The translations under genes and the position numbers were made by a program. Under the pieces are notes generated by a model. That model did not search any database. It was not told the origin of the DNA and saw nothing but the letters and a program-made list of their open reading frames with translations. A stretch of DNA of 64,000 nucleotides from contig NZ_JAKIKR010000007.1 in NCBI RefSeq assembly GCF_023284025.1, positions 62,001 to 126,000 on the forward strand. Direction: 5' to 3'. Within the stretch, counting starts at the first letter, position 1. The number at the start of each line of letters is the position of its first letter. This document shows, in pieces, positions 46,821-56,449 of the stretch. This DNA is from Shewanella abyssi (GTDB lineage Bacteria; Pseudomonadota; Gammaproteobacteria; Enterobacterales; Shewanellaceae).

Positions 46821-48383
46821 ATGCGCGTACCCATTTTATTTGTCGCGGGGGGGATTGCCCTGCTGACTGGTTGCCAAACATTAAGTAACCAACCGACTTC
46901 AGAAGGAACTCCTGCAGCACCTATCGCGGCAGGAAAAGTCGTCGTAGAATCCGCTCAACCGGAAGTTGTTGAAGTGGTCGAAGTCACTGATATTTGGCAA
47001 CGGATCCGTCTCAATATGCAGATGGACATTCCCGATGAAAAATTAGTCAGACAATACCGCGATTGGTATATCAAGCATCCACAACACTTAAAGCGTGTTT
47101 CAGAACGTGCAACACCCTTCATGTTCTTGATTGTGGAAGAGTTGGAAAAACGTAACTTACCTATCGAATTGGCTCTTTTGCCTATCGTCGAAAGCGCATT
47201 TGATCCATTTGCATACTCTCACGGTGCAGCCTCTGGCTTATGGCAGTTCACTTCACCGATGGCACGCCACTTTGGCTTGCAGATGAACTGGTGGTATGAC
47301 GGTCGCCGTGATGTGCCCGCAGCGACCATTGCCGCGCTCGATATGCTTGAATATCTATATGATAAGACAGGTAACAACTGGTTATATGCAATTGCTGCCT
47401 ATAATACCGGTGAAGGCCGAGTGATCAACGCTGCCAAGCGCAACAAGAAAAAGGGCATACCGACTGATTTCTGGCATTTGAACTTACCACGTGAAACAGA
47501 ACGTTATGTGCCGCAGTTATTGGCCCTGGCTGATGTGATTAAGAATGCCGACGAGTATGGCATTGTGTTAACGCCAATCAGTAATAAGCCTCAGATTGAA
47601 ATCATTGAAATTGGTAGTCAAATTGATCTCGCTCTAGCAGCCGAACTCGCTGATATGACGACATCGGCATTACATAAACTCAACCCTGGATTTAACCGCT
47701 GGGCAACAGCGCCTGCAGGCCCACATAACTTAGTGTTACCCGTAGAAAAAGCAGCGGCGTTTAAAGTCGCCCTAAACAATACCCAAACGAGCGATAGATT
47801 AAATTGGGAACGTTATAAGATAAAATCCGGTGACAGCTTAGGCGTTATCGCCAAACGCTATCGCACCACAGTGTCGGCGTTAAAGTCAGTCAACGATATT
47901 AATGGCAACACGATTGTCATAGGTAAGTTTCTATTAATTCCTGTCGCGGCCAAAAACCTCGATGAATATTTGCTGTCGGCCGAACAACGTAAGAACCGTA
48001 AGCAAAATAAAACACGTGGCCAGCAGAAGCTAACATACAAGGTGCGATCAGGTGATTCACTTTGGAAAATAGCCAAGCAACATAAAATTAAAACATCACA
48101 ACTCGCCAGCTGGAATAGCATGGCGCCCAAAGACCCTCTTCAAATAGGCCAAAAACTGGTTATTTGGACTGGAGATAGCACTGTTAGCAAGCAAAGCTTA
48201 ACTGAAGTCATGCGTACTATTAGTTATAAGGTCCGTAGTGGTGATTCTTTAGCGAGAATTGCCAGTAAGTTTAACGTTAAAGTAAGCGATCTTGTGCGTT
48301 GGAACTCACTTGAAAAAAGTAAGTATATTCAGCCAGGCCAGACACTTAAGTTATACGTTGATATGACTAAAGTAAGAGCGTAA
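46821..48383 (+). CDS. mltD: Membrane-bound lytic murein transglycosylase D with three LysM domains
   Basis: A lipoprotein (FVAGGIALLTGCQT, Cys near 18) of 520 residues that cleaves peptidoglycan glycan strands. The SLT domain spans about 100-240 with the catalytic Glu in LLPIVESAFDPFAYSHGAASGLWQFT. Three LysM peptidoglycan-binding repeats start near residues 331, 406 and 468, each with Y-K-[IV]-[KR]-S-G-D-S-L. E. coli MltD has two, so one extra copy is present. Lys/Gln-rich linkers separate the first and second. Confidence 0.94.
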   Translation: MRVPILFVAGGIALLTGCQTLSNQPTSEGTPAAPIAAGKVVVESAQPEVVEVVEVTDIWQRIRLNMQMDIPDEKLVRQYRDWYIKHPQHLKRVSERATPFMFLIVEELEKRNLPIELALLPIVESAFDPFAYSHGAASGLWQFTSPMARHFGLQMNWWYDGRRDVPAATIAALDMLEYLYDKTGNNWLYAIAAYNTGEGRVINAAKRNKKKGIPTDFWHLNLPRETERYVPQLLALADVIKNADEYGIVLTPISNKPQIEIIEIGSQIDLALAAELADMTTSALHKLNPGFNRWATAPAGPHNLVLPVEKAAAFKVALNNTQTSDRLNWERYKIKSGDSLGVIAKRYRTTVSALKSVNDINGNTIVIGKFLLIPVAAKNLDEYLLSAEQRKNRKQNKTRGQQKLTYKVRSGDSLWKIAKQHKIKTSQLASWNSMAPKDPLQIGQKLVIWTGDSTVSKQSLTEVMRTISYKVRSGDSLARIASKFNVKVSDLVRWNSLEKSKYIQPGQTLKLYVDMTKVRA

Positions 48384-48424
48384 TACGCTCGGTTAGCGCT
48401 AAACGTAAGCTGAGCTCGAAAAAC

Positions 48425-48460
48425 AAAAATGCCGATAAGGTTAACTTATCGGCATTTTTA
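48425..48460. terminator. Terminator between mltD and ycgN
   Basis: AAAAATGCCGATAAG-GTTAA-CTTATCGGCATTTTTA; perfect stem usable by both convergent genes. Confidence 0.9.
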
Positions 48461-48483
48461 TATGTTTGATTAATTCGGCCAGC

Positions 48484-48924
48484 TTACTCTACATCTTTCA
48501 TTGGCCAAATAACGATGTGATCTTCCATATAGCGAATTTTAGTTTCACAAGTCACTTTACCCGCAACCGAGATCCCCGCTTCGATCATCGCCTCTTTTGA
48601 GCCTGTTGTTAACGGATGCCAAGTCGGCAAGCCACGCCCTTCATTTAGGCGTCGATAAGTACAACTATCAGGTAACCACGTTAGCATCGCTAAATTATCG
48701 ATAGTGACTTTGGTACACGATGGTACAAAACTAAAGCGTTGTTGGTAATTCTGGCAATGACCCTGTTTGGCATCTAATAACTTACAGCCTGCGTTGGTAT
48801 AGTAGAGTTCCTCAGTGTCATCATCTATCAACTTATTGAGGCAACATTTACCACAGCCATCACACAATGACTCCCACTCGGTGGTGTTCATCTCTGCTAG
48901 TGTTTTTTCATTCCAAAATGCCAT
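48484..48924 (-). CDS. ycgN: YcgN family cysteine cluster protein
   Basis: A 146-residue UPF0260-type protein with the Cys-rich signature [12 protein letters not shown] near residue 22, [14 protein letters not shown] near 52 and further Cys at PSCTKV and [20 protein letters not shown]. The clustered Cys suggest a bound metal or iron-sulfur centre; the function is not known. Highly conserved in gammaproteobacteria near the min locus, as here. Confidence 0.93.
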   Translation of the reverse strand: MAFWNEKTLAEMNTTEWESLCDGCGKCCLNKLIDDDTEELYYTNAGCKLLDAKQGHCQNYQQRFSFVPSCTKVTIDNLAMLTWLPDSCTYRRLNEGRGLPTWHPLTTGSKEAMIEAGISVAGKVTCETKIRYMEDHIVIWPMKDVE

Positions 48925-49060
48925 GCTAAGATCGTTAACTCTATTTTGCTCAAAGAGACGCTATTGTACACCAGCAGCGTGTTCTGTTGCACTAGAGTTC
49001 AAGTCATAAGAGCCAAGTTTAATCGGTGTTTTAGGCATCAACGGTGCCGAGTAATATAAA

Positions 49061-49084
49061 AATAGCGGCTAAAAAGCCGCTATT
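49061..49084 (-). terminator. Terminator of the transglycosylase gene
   Basis: AATAGCGGCT-AAAA-AGCCGCTATT, followed on the minus strand by TTTTTATATT. Confidence 0.85.
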
Positions 49085-49097
49085 AATGGTGTTGCAG

Positions 49098-50099
49098 TTA
49101 ACTGTTCGGTGGATACTTAATTCTTTCCGAAAGGTAAGCCACTGAAATGGCGAAGTAGTTCGACTTATTCCAACGCAGCAATCCGCGATAGTTATCGTAT
49201 ACCAGGTACTTTCGCCCTTTTGCACCATCAGGCATGACCATCGAGATCATCATGTCATCTCGATTGGGTAGGTCGCTGCCATTAAATCGTCTAACCCCAA
49301 GCGCTTGCCATTGTGAGAATGTTTTCTTAATGGTTAAATCAGCAAGGGCTATGTCAAATGTAGCAGGAACCTTAACTTGTCGGCCCCAAGTTTCAGACGC
49401 TTTCCAACCGGCTTGCTGTAAATAATACGCAGCAGATGCAAAAGCGTCGCTGGTATTACTCCAAATATCCTTTTTACCATCACCGTCGCCGTCTTGGGCA
49501 TAAGCTAAAAAGGAGGTGGGCATAAACTGGGTTTGTCCCATGGCTCCCGCCCAAGAGCCTTTCATCTCCTCAAAGGAAAATTGCTCTTGCTCCGCTATTT
49601 TGAGCGCAGCAAAAAATTCCTTTTTGAAAAAAGCTTCTCGACGGCCCTCATAAGCTAATGAAGCCGTTACCGATAACACTGGATAATTACCCGTTAACTT
49701 ACCGAAATTTGACTCTACACCCCATAAAGCCACAATAAAACGCGGTTGCACACCGTATAACTTACCAATGCGCTCTAATTCTACTTGGTGAGTTTTAAAC
49801 AAATTACGGGCTTTTTCGACTTTCCAGTCAGGAACCACTCGTGGAAGATAGCTCTCTAACGTTAACTTTGTTTCTGGTTGCGCTTTGTCAGAAGCAACTG
49901 CCTTCTTGAACATTTTAATCTTAGGAAACACATCATCAATGATCTGCCTGTTGACCCCTTGTTCTTGAGCCTCGAGTTTTAGCTCAGCAACATAATCGCT
50001 AAAACTCCCTTTAGTTGTTGCATTAGCATCGCTTGCTACCACAGTAAAAGAGAGCATCAACCCACATGTTAATGTAAAATTCTGTTTACTAAATAGCAT
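49098..50099 (-). CDS. Lytic murein transglycosylase, MltB family
   Basis: The 333-residue protein has a cleaved-type signal peptide (FTVVASDANA) and no lipobox Cys, so it is soluble in the periplasm. The MltB/SLT_2 domain shows the catalytic Glu in FIVALWGVESNFGKLTGNYPV (two parts) near 120 and the GSWAGAMGQTQFMPTSFLAYAQDGDGDGKKD region near 185-215. It cleaves murein to 1,6-anhydro products. It lacks the C-terminal peptidoglycan-binding domain found in some relatives. The start has weak flanking signals but aligns with the signal peptide. Confidence 0.9.
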   Translation of the reverse strand: MLFSKQNFTLTCGLMLSFTVVASDANATTKGSFSDYVAELKLEAQEQGVNRQIIDDVFPKIKMFKKAVASDKAQPETKLTLESYLPRVVPDWKVEKARNLFKTHQVELERIGKLYGVQPRFIVALWGVESNFGKLTGNYPVLSVTASLAYEGRREAFFKKEFFAALKIAEQEQFSFEEMKGSWAGAMGQTQFMPTSFLAYAQDGDGDGKKDIWSNTSDAFASAAYYLQQAGWKASETWGRQVKVPATFDIALADLTIKKTFSQWQALGVRRFNGSDLPNRDDMMISMVMPDGAKGRKYLVYDNYRGLLRWNKSNYFAISVAYLSERIKYPPNS

Positions 50100-50129
50100 A
50101 GATATTCCCTTTTCCCTGACAAAATGCTG

Positions 50130-50411
50130 TTAATCAGGGTTAAAACCAATGTCTTTCTTATGTTGTTCTAATAAATTAACCACAGGCGGCGGTAACTGTA
50201 AATAGAATCCTTTCTCTTTTAATTCCGCTTGTACTTTTTTGATATCGGCAAAACCTAAATGGTCACGCTTATCAAACGGTAGTATCATCACCAATTTAGG
50301 TTCGCCAAACATTTCCATTAAGGCGCTTGGAACTCGTTCAAATTCATTGCGTTTCTCAACAAAAAGATAGCTATCCGCTTTTCTTAAACTTTTATACACA
50401 GCACAGATCAT
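50130..50411 (-). CDS. ycgL: YcgL domain-containing protein
   Basis: A 93-residue protein that begins MICAVYKSLRKADSYLFVEK, the standard start; the nine-codon-longer frame has no better ribosome-binding site. ALMEMFGEPKLVMILPFDKR and the terminal LPPPVVNLLEQHKK match the YcgL/UPF0745 fold. Its role is unknown. The gene is divergent from minC, as in other gammaproteobacteria, with 120 bases between. Confidence 0.93.
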   Translation of the reverse strand: MICAVYKSLRKADSYLFVEKRNEFERVPSALMEMFGEPKLVMILPFDKRDHLGFADIKKVQAELKEKGFYLQLPPPVVNLLEQHKKDIGFNPD

Positions 50412-50531
50412 ATACGACTCAATTTCCAGACTATTCAACTTGCCAGCTTATGCCACACACTATAACATGGACTGTTAGCAATATAATGGATATCAGCATT
50501 ACGCTGAATTTTTCTAGAGAGTTATACAGGA

Positions 50532-51197
50532 ATGCAAACACCCAGCCTCGAATTAAAAGGCTCCTCTTTTACTCTCTCTGTTCTGCATATTAATAGTCAG
50601 GATATGGCAGTTATAACGGCGGAGTTAGACAGTAAACTTGCTATAGCACCTCAATTTTTTCTTGGTGCGCCTTTAGTGGTCAATTTGAGTACCATTAAAG
50701 CAAGTAATTTTGATCTATTAGGCTTGAAAGATATTTTGACTAGCCGCCAACTTATTATTGTTGGGATCACTAGCGCATTACCTGAAATAAATGCAATGGC
50801 AAAATCAATCGGTTTAGCCATCATTAAATCAGGCAAAGCCGCTTCAAACCAACCTCAGATGCCAAAGACCACCAAAATCGTCAAACAAAACATTCGTTCA
50901 GGTCAGCAGATCTATGCAAAAAACGGTGACTTGATTGTAATCGGTGCTGTGGGCAATGGTGCTGAAGTGATTGCTGATGGCAGTATCCATATCTATGGCA
51001 CTTTGCGTGGCAAAGCAATGGCTGGCGCAGCTGGTGATAAAAATGCCGTGATAATGGCACAAAAAATTGAAGCTGAACTGGTATCGATTGCAGGTCAATA
51101 CTGGTTAACAGAAAATCTTCAGCAAAACGGAGCCGCTCCGAGCGGTTGTATTCGCCTAGAAGGCGAATCGCTTACGGTTGAATCATTGCCTCTGTAG
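50532..51197 (+). CDS. minC: Septum site-determining protein MinC
   Basis: MinC blocks FtsZ assembly away from midcell. The 221-residue protein has an N-terminal FtsZ-inhibiting domain (about 1-100) and the C-terminal beta-helix (about 117-221), with [20 protein letters not shown] and [17 protein letters not shown], which binds MinD and dimerises. The spacer to minD is 24 bases. Confidence 0.96.
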   Translation: MQTPSLELKGSSFTLSVLHINSQDMAVITAELDSKLAIAPQFFLGAPLVVNLSTIKASNFDLLGLKDILTSRQLIIVGITSALPEINAMAKSIGLAIIKSGKAASNQPQMPKTTKIVKQNIRSGQQIYAKNGDLIVIGAVGNGAEVIADGSIHIYGTLRGKAMAGAAGDKNAVIMAQKIEAELVSIAGQYWLTENLQQNGAAPSGCIRLEGESLTVESLPL

Positions 51198-51221
51198 AGC
51201 GCAAATAATAAGGAATACTAA

Positions 51222-52031
51222 ATGGCGCAAATTATTGTTGTCACATCAGGAAAAGGCGGTGTGGGGAAAACAACCACCAGCGCAGCAATTGCCACCGGCC
51301 TTGCATTAAAAGGTCATAAGACCGTAGTGATCGATTTTGATATCGGTCTGCGTAATCTAGATTTGATTATGGGTTGTGAACGACGTGTCGTTTATGACTT
51401 TGTTAATGTCATAAACGGTGAAGCAAATTTAAACCAAGCACTGATTAAAGATAAGCGTTGCCCTAAGCTATTTGTATTGCCAGCATCTCAGACACGCGAT
51501 AAAGATGCGTTAACCAAAGAAGGCGTTGGCACTGTACTCAATAATTTGGCAAAAGATTTCGAGTATATTATTTGTGATTCACCAGCGGGTATTGAAACCG
51601 GCGCGATGATGGCGCTGTATTTCGCCGATGTGGCCATTGTAACAACGAACCCAGAAGTGAGTTCGGTTCGAGACTCCGACCGCATTTTGGGTATGTTACA
51701 AAGTAAATCTAAGCGTGCAGAGGAGGGACTTGAGCCTGTTATAGAGTACCTTTTACTGACCCGATACTGCCCAGCTCGTGTAACCACAGGCGAAATGCTG
51801 AGCGTTGAGGATGTCGAAGAGATCCTCGCGATTCCATTATTAGGTGTCATTCCAGAATCACAAGCGGTATTAAAAGCATCAAACTCTGGTGTACCTGTTA
51901 TTATTGATACAGAGAGTGATGCGGGTATGGCTTATAGTGATGCTGTCGATCGATTGCTTGGTGAAGAACTGCCTTTCCGATTTATTATGGAAGAGAAGAA
52001 GGGTTTCTTAAAACGAATTTTTGGTAGCTAA
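51222..52031 (+). CDS. minD: Septum site-determining ATPase MinD
   Basis: The deviant Walker [10 protein letters not shown] (residues 10-18), the switch I region and DSPAGIE near 118 show the ParA/MinD ATPase. The C-terminal membrane-targeting helix reads [10 protein letters not shown]. MinD carries MinC to the pole membrane and is released by MinE. Length 269 and end-to-end similarity to E. coli make this certain. Two bases separate it from minE. Confidence 0.98.
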   Translation: MAQIIVVTSGKGGVGKTTTSAAIATGLALKGHKTVVIDFDIGLRNLDLIMGCERRVVYDFVNVINGEANLNQALIKDKRCPKLFVLPASQTRDKDALTKEGVGTVLNNLAKDFEYIICDSPAGIETGAMMALYFADVAIVTTNPEVSSVRDSDRILGMLQSKSKRAEEGLEPVIEYLLLTRYCPARVTTGEMLSVEDVEEILAIPLLGVIPESQAVLKASNSGVPVIIDTESDAGMAYSDAVDRLLGEELPFRFIMEEKKGFLKRIFGS

Positions 52032-52033
52032 TT

Positions 52034-52294
52034 ATGTCATTACTTGATTATTTTAAAACGAAGAAGAACACGAGTACTGCTGCAACCGCCAAAGAACGTT
52101 TGCAGATCATTGTTGCTCACCAGCGCGGTGAGCGAGATGCACCTGATTACTTCCCGCAAATGAAGCAGGAGATCATCGACGTTATTCGCAAATACGTTAA
52201 AGTCGGTGCCGATCAGGTATCGGTGCAACTTGATCAAAATGATGACAATCTATCGGTACTCGAGCTCAATGTCACCTTGCCAGATCAAGGGTAA
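52034..52294 (+). CDS. minE: Cell division topological specificity factor MinE
   Basis: An 86-residue protein with [32 protein letters not shown]: the N-terminal amphipathic segment and the MinD-binding helix. It stimulates MinD ATPase and drives the pole-to-pole oscillation. It is the last cistron, followed by a terminator. Confidence 0.97.
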   Translation: MSLLDYFKTKKNTSTAATAKERLQIIVAHQRGERDAPDYFPQMKQEIIDVIRKYVKVGADQVSVQLDQNDDNLSVLELNVTLPDQG

Positions 52295-52395
52295 CGAGTA
52301 GAAAACACGTTGAGTATGGCTTGAGTCTGAGTCATCTTCTGGTGTTTTTATCGTTGCGTTGCGTTACGTCATTGGTAAAATCACTTAACGCCCAT

Positions 52396-52425
52396 AAAAA
52401 AAGCCCGTGATATACGGGCTTTTTT
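52396..52425. terminator. Terminator between minE and rnd
   Basis: AAAAAAGCCCGT-GATAT-ACGGGCTTTTTT; usable from both sides. Confidence 0.9.
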
Positions 52426-52483
52426 GTGCCTAACTTATACAGCTAAAGCGCAGTAATAGAACGATTAGCCACAAGGCAACATT

Positions 52484-53593
52484 CTACAAAGCAAGCGCGT
52501 TGAGTGCGTCGCTAACAACGGTTTTACGCCAGCTGTTTAACACGAGAGGCAAGTCACCTTTCTTACCATCCCATACCCATTGCAAATATTCATGGATCAA
52601 TTTTTTTGATCCAAGTTGCTCAATAGGAACATCCTGTGCCTCAGCTTGTTCCGCTATGCACTGTTTAATACTCTTAAAGGCCGTTTTGTAACCGGTTTTA
52701 AGCGCTAATACATCTAATGCCTTAGGAAGATCATCAAAGTTAACGTTTTCGATTATCTTGATGATCTCTTTACCGTGAATACGTTTTTCTTGTTCTGTCA
52801 CTTCCATTATTTTATACAGTTCATTAGACGATTTTGGCATCTTTTTCGCTAACGCTATCAATGCATGATCTTTAACCACAAAGCCCAAGGCGAGATCTTT
52901 TGCTATCGCTCGCTTTAGCCGCCAATTTGCTAACGCTTTCAATACGGCTAACTGTCGAGGCAGCAACTGAAATGCATTTTTAACTTTAAGATAAGCCACT
53001 TCTGGATCGGGAGTATCGAGTCGACCTAACGTCATGCGCTCGCCGTCTTCATAGACCCAATCTAATCGCCCTTGTGACTCTAGCTTCTCGACTAACTGGG
53101 GGTAGAGTTCGTACAAATAATAAACATCATTTGCGGCGTAGTTCAATTGTGCTTCGCTCAAAGGACGTTTCAACCAATCGGTGCGAGACTCGCCTTTATC
53201 CAGTTTGATATCAAGGGTATGTTCTACCAATTTGGCATAGCCCATACCATAACCCATACCACAAAGACCTGCGGCAATTTGACTATCAAATAATCGATTA
53301 GGTTGGCAGTCACCGTTTTTAGCAAAGACCTCTAGATCTTCACTGCAAGAGTGCAACAGCTTGATAATGTTGTCATCGGTTAATAAGCTCCAGAACAGAC
53401 TGAGATTACTAACAGCAAGTGGGTCAATGAGTGCTAACGTTTTCCCATCATAAGCTTGAATAAGCCCTAGACGAGCGTAATAAGTGCGAGTTCTTACAAA
53501 CTCAGTGTCTATTACAAGTAACTTGGTTTCACGGTATTGCGCTACGAGCGCCGCTAAACTGGCATCATCGTCAATATATTGAAACGCTAACAA
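52484..53593 (-). CDS. rnd: Ribonuclease D
   Basis: A 3'-5' exoribonuclease that trims tRNA precursors. DEDD motifs are in order: VIDTEFVRTRTYYARLGL (Asp, Glu) near 25, LHSCSEDLEVF near 80 and NYAANDVYYLYELYP near 150; an HRDC domain (about 205-290) follows. The start is a TTG six bases after GGAG, giving MLAFQYIDDDASL and 369 residues, near the E. coli length of 375; the longer frame would add 20 residues that fit nothing. Confidence 0.93.
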   Translation of the reverse strand: MLAFQYIDDDASLAALVAQYRETKLLVIDTEFVRTRTYYARLGLIQAYDGKTLALIDPLAVSNLSLFWSLLTDDNIIKLLHSCSEDLEVFAKNGDCQPNRLFDSQIAAGLCGMGYGMGYAKLVEHTLDIKLDKGESRTDWLKRPLSEAQLNYAANDVYYLYELYPQLVEKLESQGRLDWVYEDGERMTLGRLDTPDPEVAYLKVKNAFQLLPRQLAVLKALANWRLKRAIAKDLALGFVVKDHALIALAKKMPKSSNELYKIMEVTEQEKRIHGKEIIKIIENVNFDDLPKALDVLALKTGYKTAFKSIKQCIAEQAEAQDVPIEQLGSKKLIHEYLQWVWDGKKGDLPLVLNSWRKTVVSDALNALAL

Positions 53594-53640
53594 AGTCTTC
53601 TCCAAAAATCCTGAAATAAGCTGAACTCGGCCTAATAATG

Positions 53641-53663
53641 CAAAAGCCGGCATACGCCGGCTT
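53641..53663 (-). terminator. fadD terminator
   Basis: AAGCCGGC-ATAC-GCCGGCTT followed on the minus strand by TTTTGC; lies between fadD and rnd. Confidence 0.75.
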
Positions 53664-53705
53664 CTGTCTATAAAAAGTGGCGATTACCACTAATCATCAA
53701 GAGTG

Positions 53706-55379
53706 CTAATCATGCTTAGCTTCATCTCTCAATTCACGACGTAGGATCTTCCCTACATTCGTTTTGGGTAATTCGTCTCTAAATTCTACCAGCTTAGGAA
53801 TTTTATATCCCGTCAAATGTTCGCGGCAGTGCTTGATAATGCCCTCTTTGGTTAAAGATTTATCGTTTGTAACCACAAATACTTTCACCAGCTCACCGGA
53901 AACCTCGTGGGGTACTCCAACAGCGGCAACTTCAATGACTTTAGGATGCAGCGCAATAACCTCTTCAACTTCATTGGGGAATACATTAAAGCCAGAAACC
54001 AAAATCATGTCTTTTTTACGATCGACAATAAAGAAAAAGCCTTTCTCGTCCATATAACCAATATCGCCAGTGGCTAAGTAGCCCTGTGCATCAATGACAT
54101 TCGCCGTTTCTTCTGGACGTTGCCAATAAGCCACCATCACCTGCGGACCTTTGGCAAAGAGTTCACCGGTTTCACCTTGGGCTAACACTTTACCATCATC
54201 ATCTCTGATTTGAATGTCGGTGTTAGCGACAGGGAAGCCAATAGAACCGTTGTAACCGTCTAAGTTGTATGGGCAACATGTCACCAGTGGTGAAGCTTCT
54301 GTTAAGCCATAACCTTCCAGTAAACGTGTCTTGGTGATCCCTTGCCACTTGTCTGCAACTGCACGCTGAACTGCCATGCCGCCGCCAATAGACAGTTTTA
54401 AATCTGAGAAGTCGAGCTTGGTAAACTCTTCAGAGTTAACCAATGCATTAAACAGTGTGTTGACGCCAGTTAACGCAGTAAAAGGATGCTTTTCGAGCTC
54501 GCTAATAAAGGCAGGCAGATCTCTTGGGTTAGTGATCAGCAGGTTATTGGCGCCTTTATGCAAGAACAGTAGACAGTTCACCGTTAATGCGAAGATATGA
54601 TAAAGCGGCAGCGCTGTAACAACGAACTCTTTACCATTGATCAGCAATGAGCCATAGGAAGCATCCGCTTGTAGCAAATTGCTCACCACGTTACCGTGGC
54701 TCAACATTGCACCTTTAGAGACACCAGTAGTTCCACCCGTATATTGTAAAAACGCTAAATCGTCTTTTTTCACCACGGGTTTTACATATTGCAAACGACG
54801 ACCCTTCGATAACGCTTTGCGCATCGAAATTGCGTGTGGTAGATGGTATTTAGGCACCATCTTTTTAATGTACTTAACCACAAAATTGACCACGGTACGT
54901 TTAGGCGCGCTGAGTAAGTCGCCTAACCCGGTTAGTATGACACTTTCAACAGATGTTTCTGCAACCACTTTATCTAGGGTGTGGGCAAAATTTGATACCA
55001 CCACAATCGCTTTAGCGCCAGAATCTGTCAGCTGATGTTTCAACTCCCTAGGGGTATAGAGTGGATTGACGTTAACGACCACCATACCTGCGCGTAATAT
55101 GCCAAACAGAGCGATTGGATATTGCAGTAAGTTAGGCATCATAATGGCAACACGGTCGCCCTTACTCAGCTTTAACTCATTTTGCAGATAAGCCGCAAAT
55201 GCTCGACTACGCTCTTCCAGTTTACGATACGTCAAGGTCGCGCCCATATTGACAAAGGCGGGCTGATCTGCATATTTAGAAACGGATGTTTCAAATAGAT
55301 CCACTAAAGAAGCATACTGCTCCACGTCTATTTCGGAAGGCACATCGTCTGGTAGATTATTAATCCAAAGTTGGTCCAC
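53706..55379 (-). CDS. fadD: Long-chain fatty acid-CoA ligase FadD
   Basis: FadD activates imported fatty acids to acyl-CoA. The start is GTG, ten bases downstream of AGGAG. The AMP loop [16 protein letters not shown] near residue 213, [12 protein letters not shown] near 354 and the fatty-acid signature [33 protein letters not shown] (spread over 432-465) are intact. Length 557 fits E. coli FadD (561). Upstream (55504-55515) is a 12-base sequence CGTTTAAATTTT that also occurs before fadE. Confidence 0.95.
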   Translation of the reverse strand: MDQLWINNLPDDVPSEIDVEQYASLVDLFETSVSKYADQPAFVNMGATLTYRKLEERSRAFAAYLQNELKLSKGDRVAIMMPNLLQYPIALFGILRAGMVVVNVNPLYTPRELKHQLTDSGAKAIVVVSNFAHTLDKVVAETSVESVILTGLGDLLSAPKRTVVNFVVKYIKKMVPKYHLPHAISMRKALSKGRRLQYVKPVVKKDDLAFLQYTGGTTGVSKGAMLSHGNVVSNLLQADASYGSLLINGKEFVVTALPLYHIFALTVNCLLFLHKGANNLLITNPRDLPAFISELEKHPFTALTGVNTLFNALVNSEEFTKLDFSDLKLSIGGGMAVQRAVADKWQGITKTRLLEGYGLTEASPLVTCCPYNLDGYNGSIGFPVANTDIQIRDDDGKVLAQGETGELFAKGPQVMVAYWQRPEETANVIDAQGYLATGDIGYMDEKGFFFIVDRKKDMILVSGFNVFPNEVEEVIALHPKVIEVAAVGVPHEVSGELVKVFVVTNDKSLTKEGIIKHCREHLTGYKIPKLVEFRDELPKTNVGKILRRELRDEAKHD

Positions 55380-55503
55380 AAAAATCTCCTAATATTTCCA
55401 CCTAGGGAAACAATACCTCAACGGTCGTTTGCAGCTTGCCAATAAACAAGCTAAACACTGTCAAATCTTTATATTTATAAGAAACGCCAATAAATCATAC
55501 GAG

Positions 55504-55515
55504 CGTTTAAATTTT
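55504..55515. promoter_or_regulatory. 12-base sequence shared by the fadD and fadE upstream regions
   Basis: CGTTTAAATTTT occurs here and at 34193-34204 upstream of fadE. It may be part of a common operator, possibly a half-site for PsrA; it is only 12 bases and AT-rich, so chance is possible. Confidence 0.3.
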
Positions 55516-55545
55516 GATTATCATCACATAAATGAAACAAAAAAC

Positions 55546-56439
55546 CTAGTCTCTTTTTCTGCCATTAGTTGTCAAGAAATGATCAATGGCTAAAGACACC
55601 TCTTTCGCATTCCCCATATGAAGATGATGATCTCCCTCAAGTTCCCTGACTTCAAGCTGCTTAAACCAACGTCTAGCGGTTGGAATTGCACTCTTAAGTT
55701 GAGAGAAGCCCTGTTGGCCGAAAACAAGTAATGTCTCGACTTCATGTGCTTGCATTAATGCGTCAACTTGGGAATAAGCCAGTCTTAATGGGGAATCTAA
55801 CTTTAAGCGGGGATCACTGCGCCAGCATACTCCAGAATCAATTTTTTTCATATTACGTTGAGTGATAATTTCGCACCATGCCACATCTAAAGCAGTAAGT
55901 TTATGACGTGCATTGACAGCGACAGAAATATCCCGATAGACACTGGGAGTGGTCAACTTAGATTGTAGGTAACGCCGATGTGCAGCAAAGCTATTATTGA
56001 GTCGCTGCTTTGCCTTACTCTCTTTCTCATACAGCGGCGACAAAGCTTCAATAAGGATTAACTGACCCACCTTTTTAGGAAATGCTGCGGTATAAGCTGA
56101 CGCGATAATACCCCCTAAGGAGTGTCCTAGAATGGCTATCGGTTGTTGATGCAGAGGAAGCGCATCGAGCAGAGCATCTAAATCGTAGAGATAATCAATC
56201 CAATGTAACGGATAGTGACCTGGACGGTGCTCAGATAATCCATGTCCAGGCCAATCGATTGCCATTATTTGGTAGTTAGCTAAATAACGGCTTAAAGGTA
56301 AAAAACTATTGGCATTGTCTAACCAACCATGCAACGCCAATATTAATGGCTTGTCTTGCGAGCCCCATAATTTGGCTGATAACCTAATATGAGGTAATTG
56401 AATGCTTATTTCATTTTCTTGCTCGCAAAACAGATCCAT
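55546..56439 (-). CDS. Alpha/beta-fold hydrolase
   Basis: The 297-residue protein has the fold's landmarks: ILALHGWLDNANSFLPLS near residue 33 (oxyanion HGW), AIDWPGHGLSEHRPGHYPLH near 62 and the nucleophile in ILGHSLGGIIASAYTA near 107 (Ser in GHSLGG). The catalytic His is in EGDHHLHMGN near 275. No signal peptide; cytoplasmic. The substrate is not known, though the layout is that of the MhpC/epoxide-hydrolase-like set. Seventeen bases or fewer separate it from the secreted methyltransferase-like gene upstream. Confidence 0.88.
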   Translation of the reverse strand: MDLFCEQENEISIQLPHIRLSAKLWGSQDKPLILALHGWLDNANSFLPLSRYLANYQIMAIDWPGHGLSEHRPGHYPLHWIDYLYDLDALLDALPLHQQPIAILGHSLGGIIASAYTAAFPKKVGQLILIEALSPLYEKESKAKQRLNNSFAAHRRYLQSKLTTPSVYRDISVAVNARHKLTALDVAWCEIITQRNMKKIDSGVCWRSDPRLKLDSPLRLAYSQVDALMQAHEVETLLVFGQQGFSQLKSAIPTARRWFKQLEVRELEGDHHLHMGNAKEVSLAIDHFLTTNGRKRD

Positions 56440-56449
56440 ATTATACCAA

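Noticed and set aside
47815..48340. Repeated DNA in mltD
   Set aside because: Explained by protein LysM repeats, not a mobile or CRISPR-type repeat.
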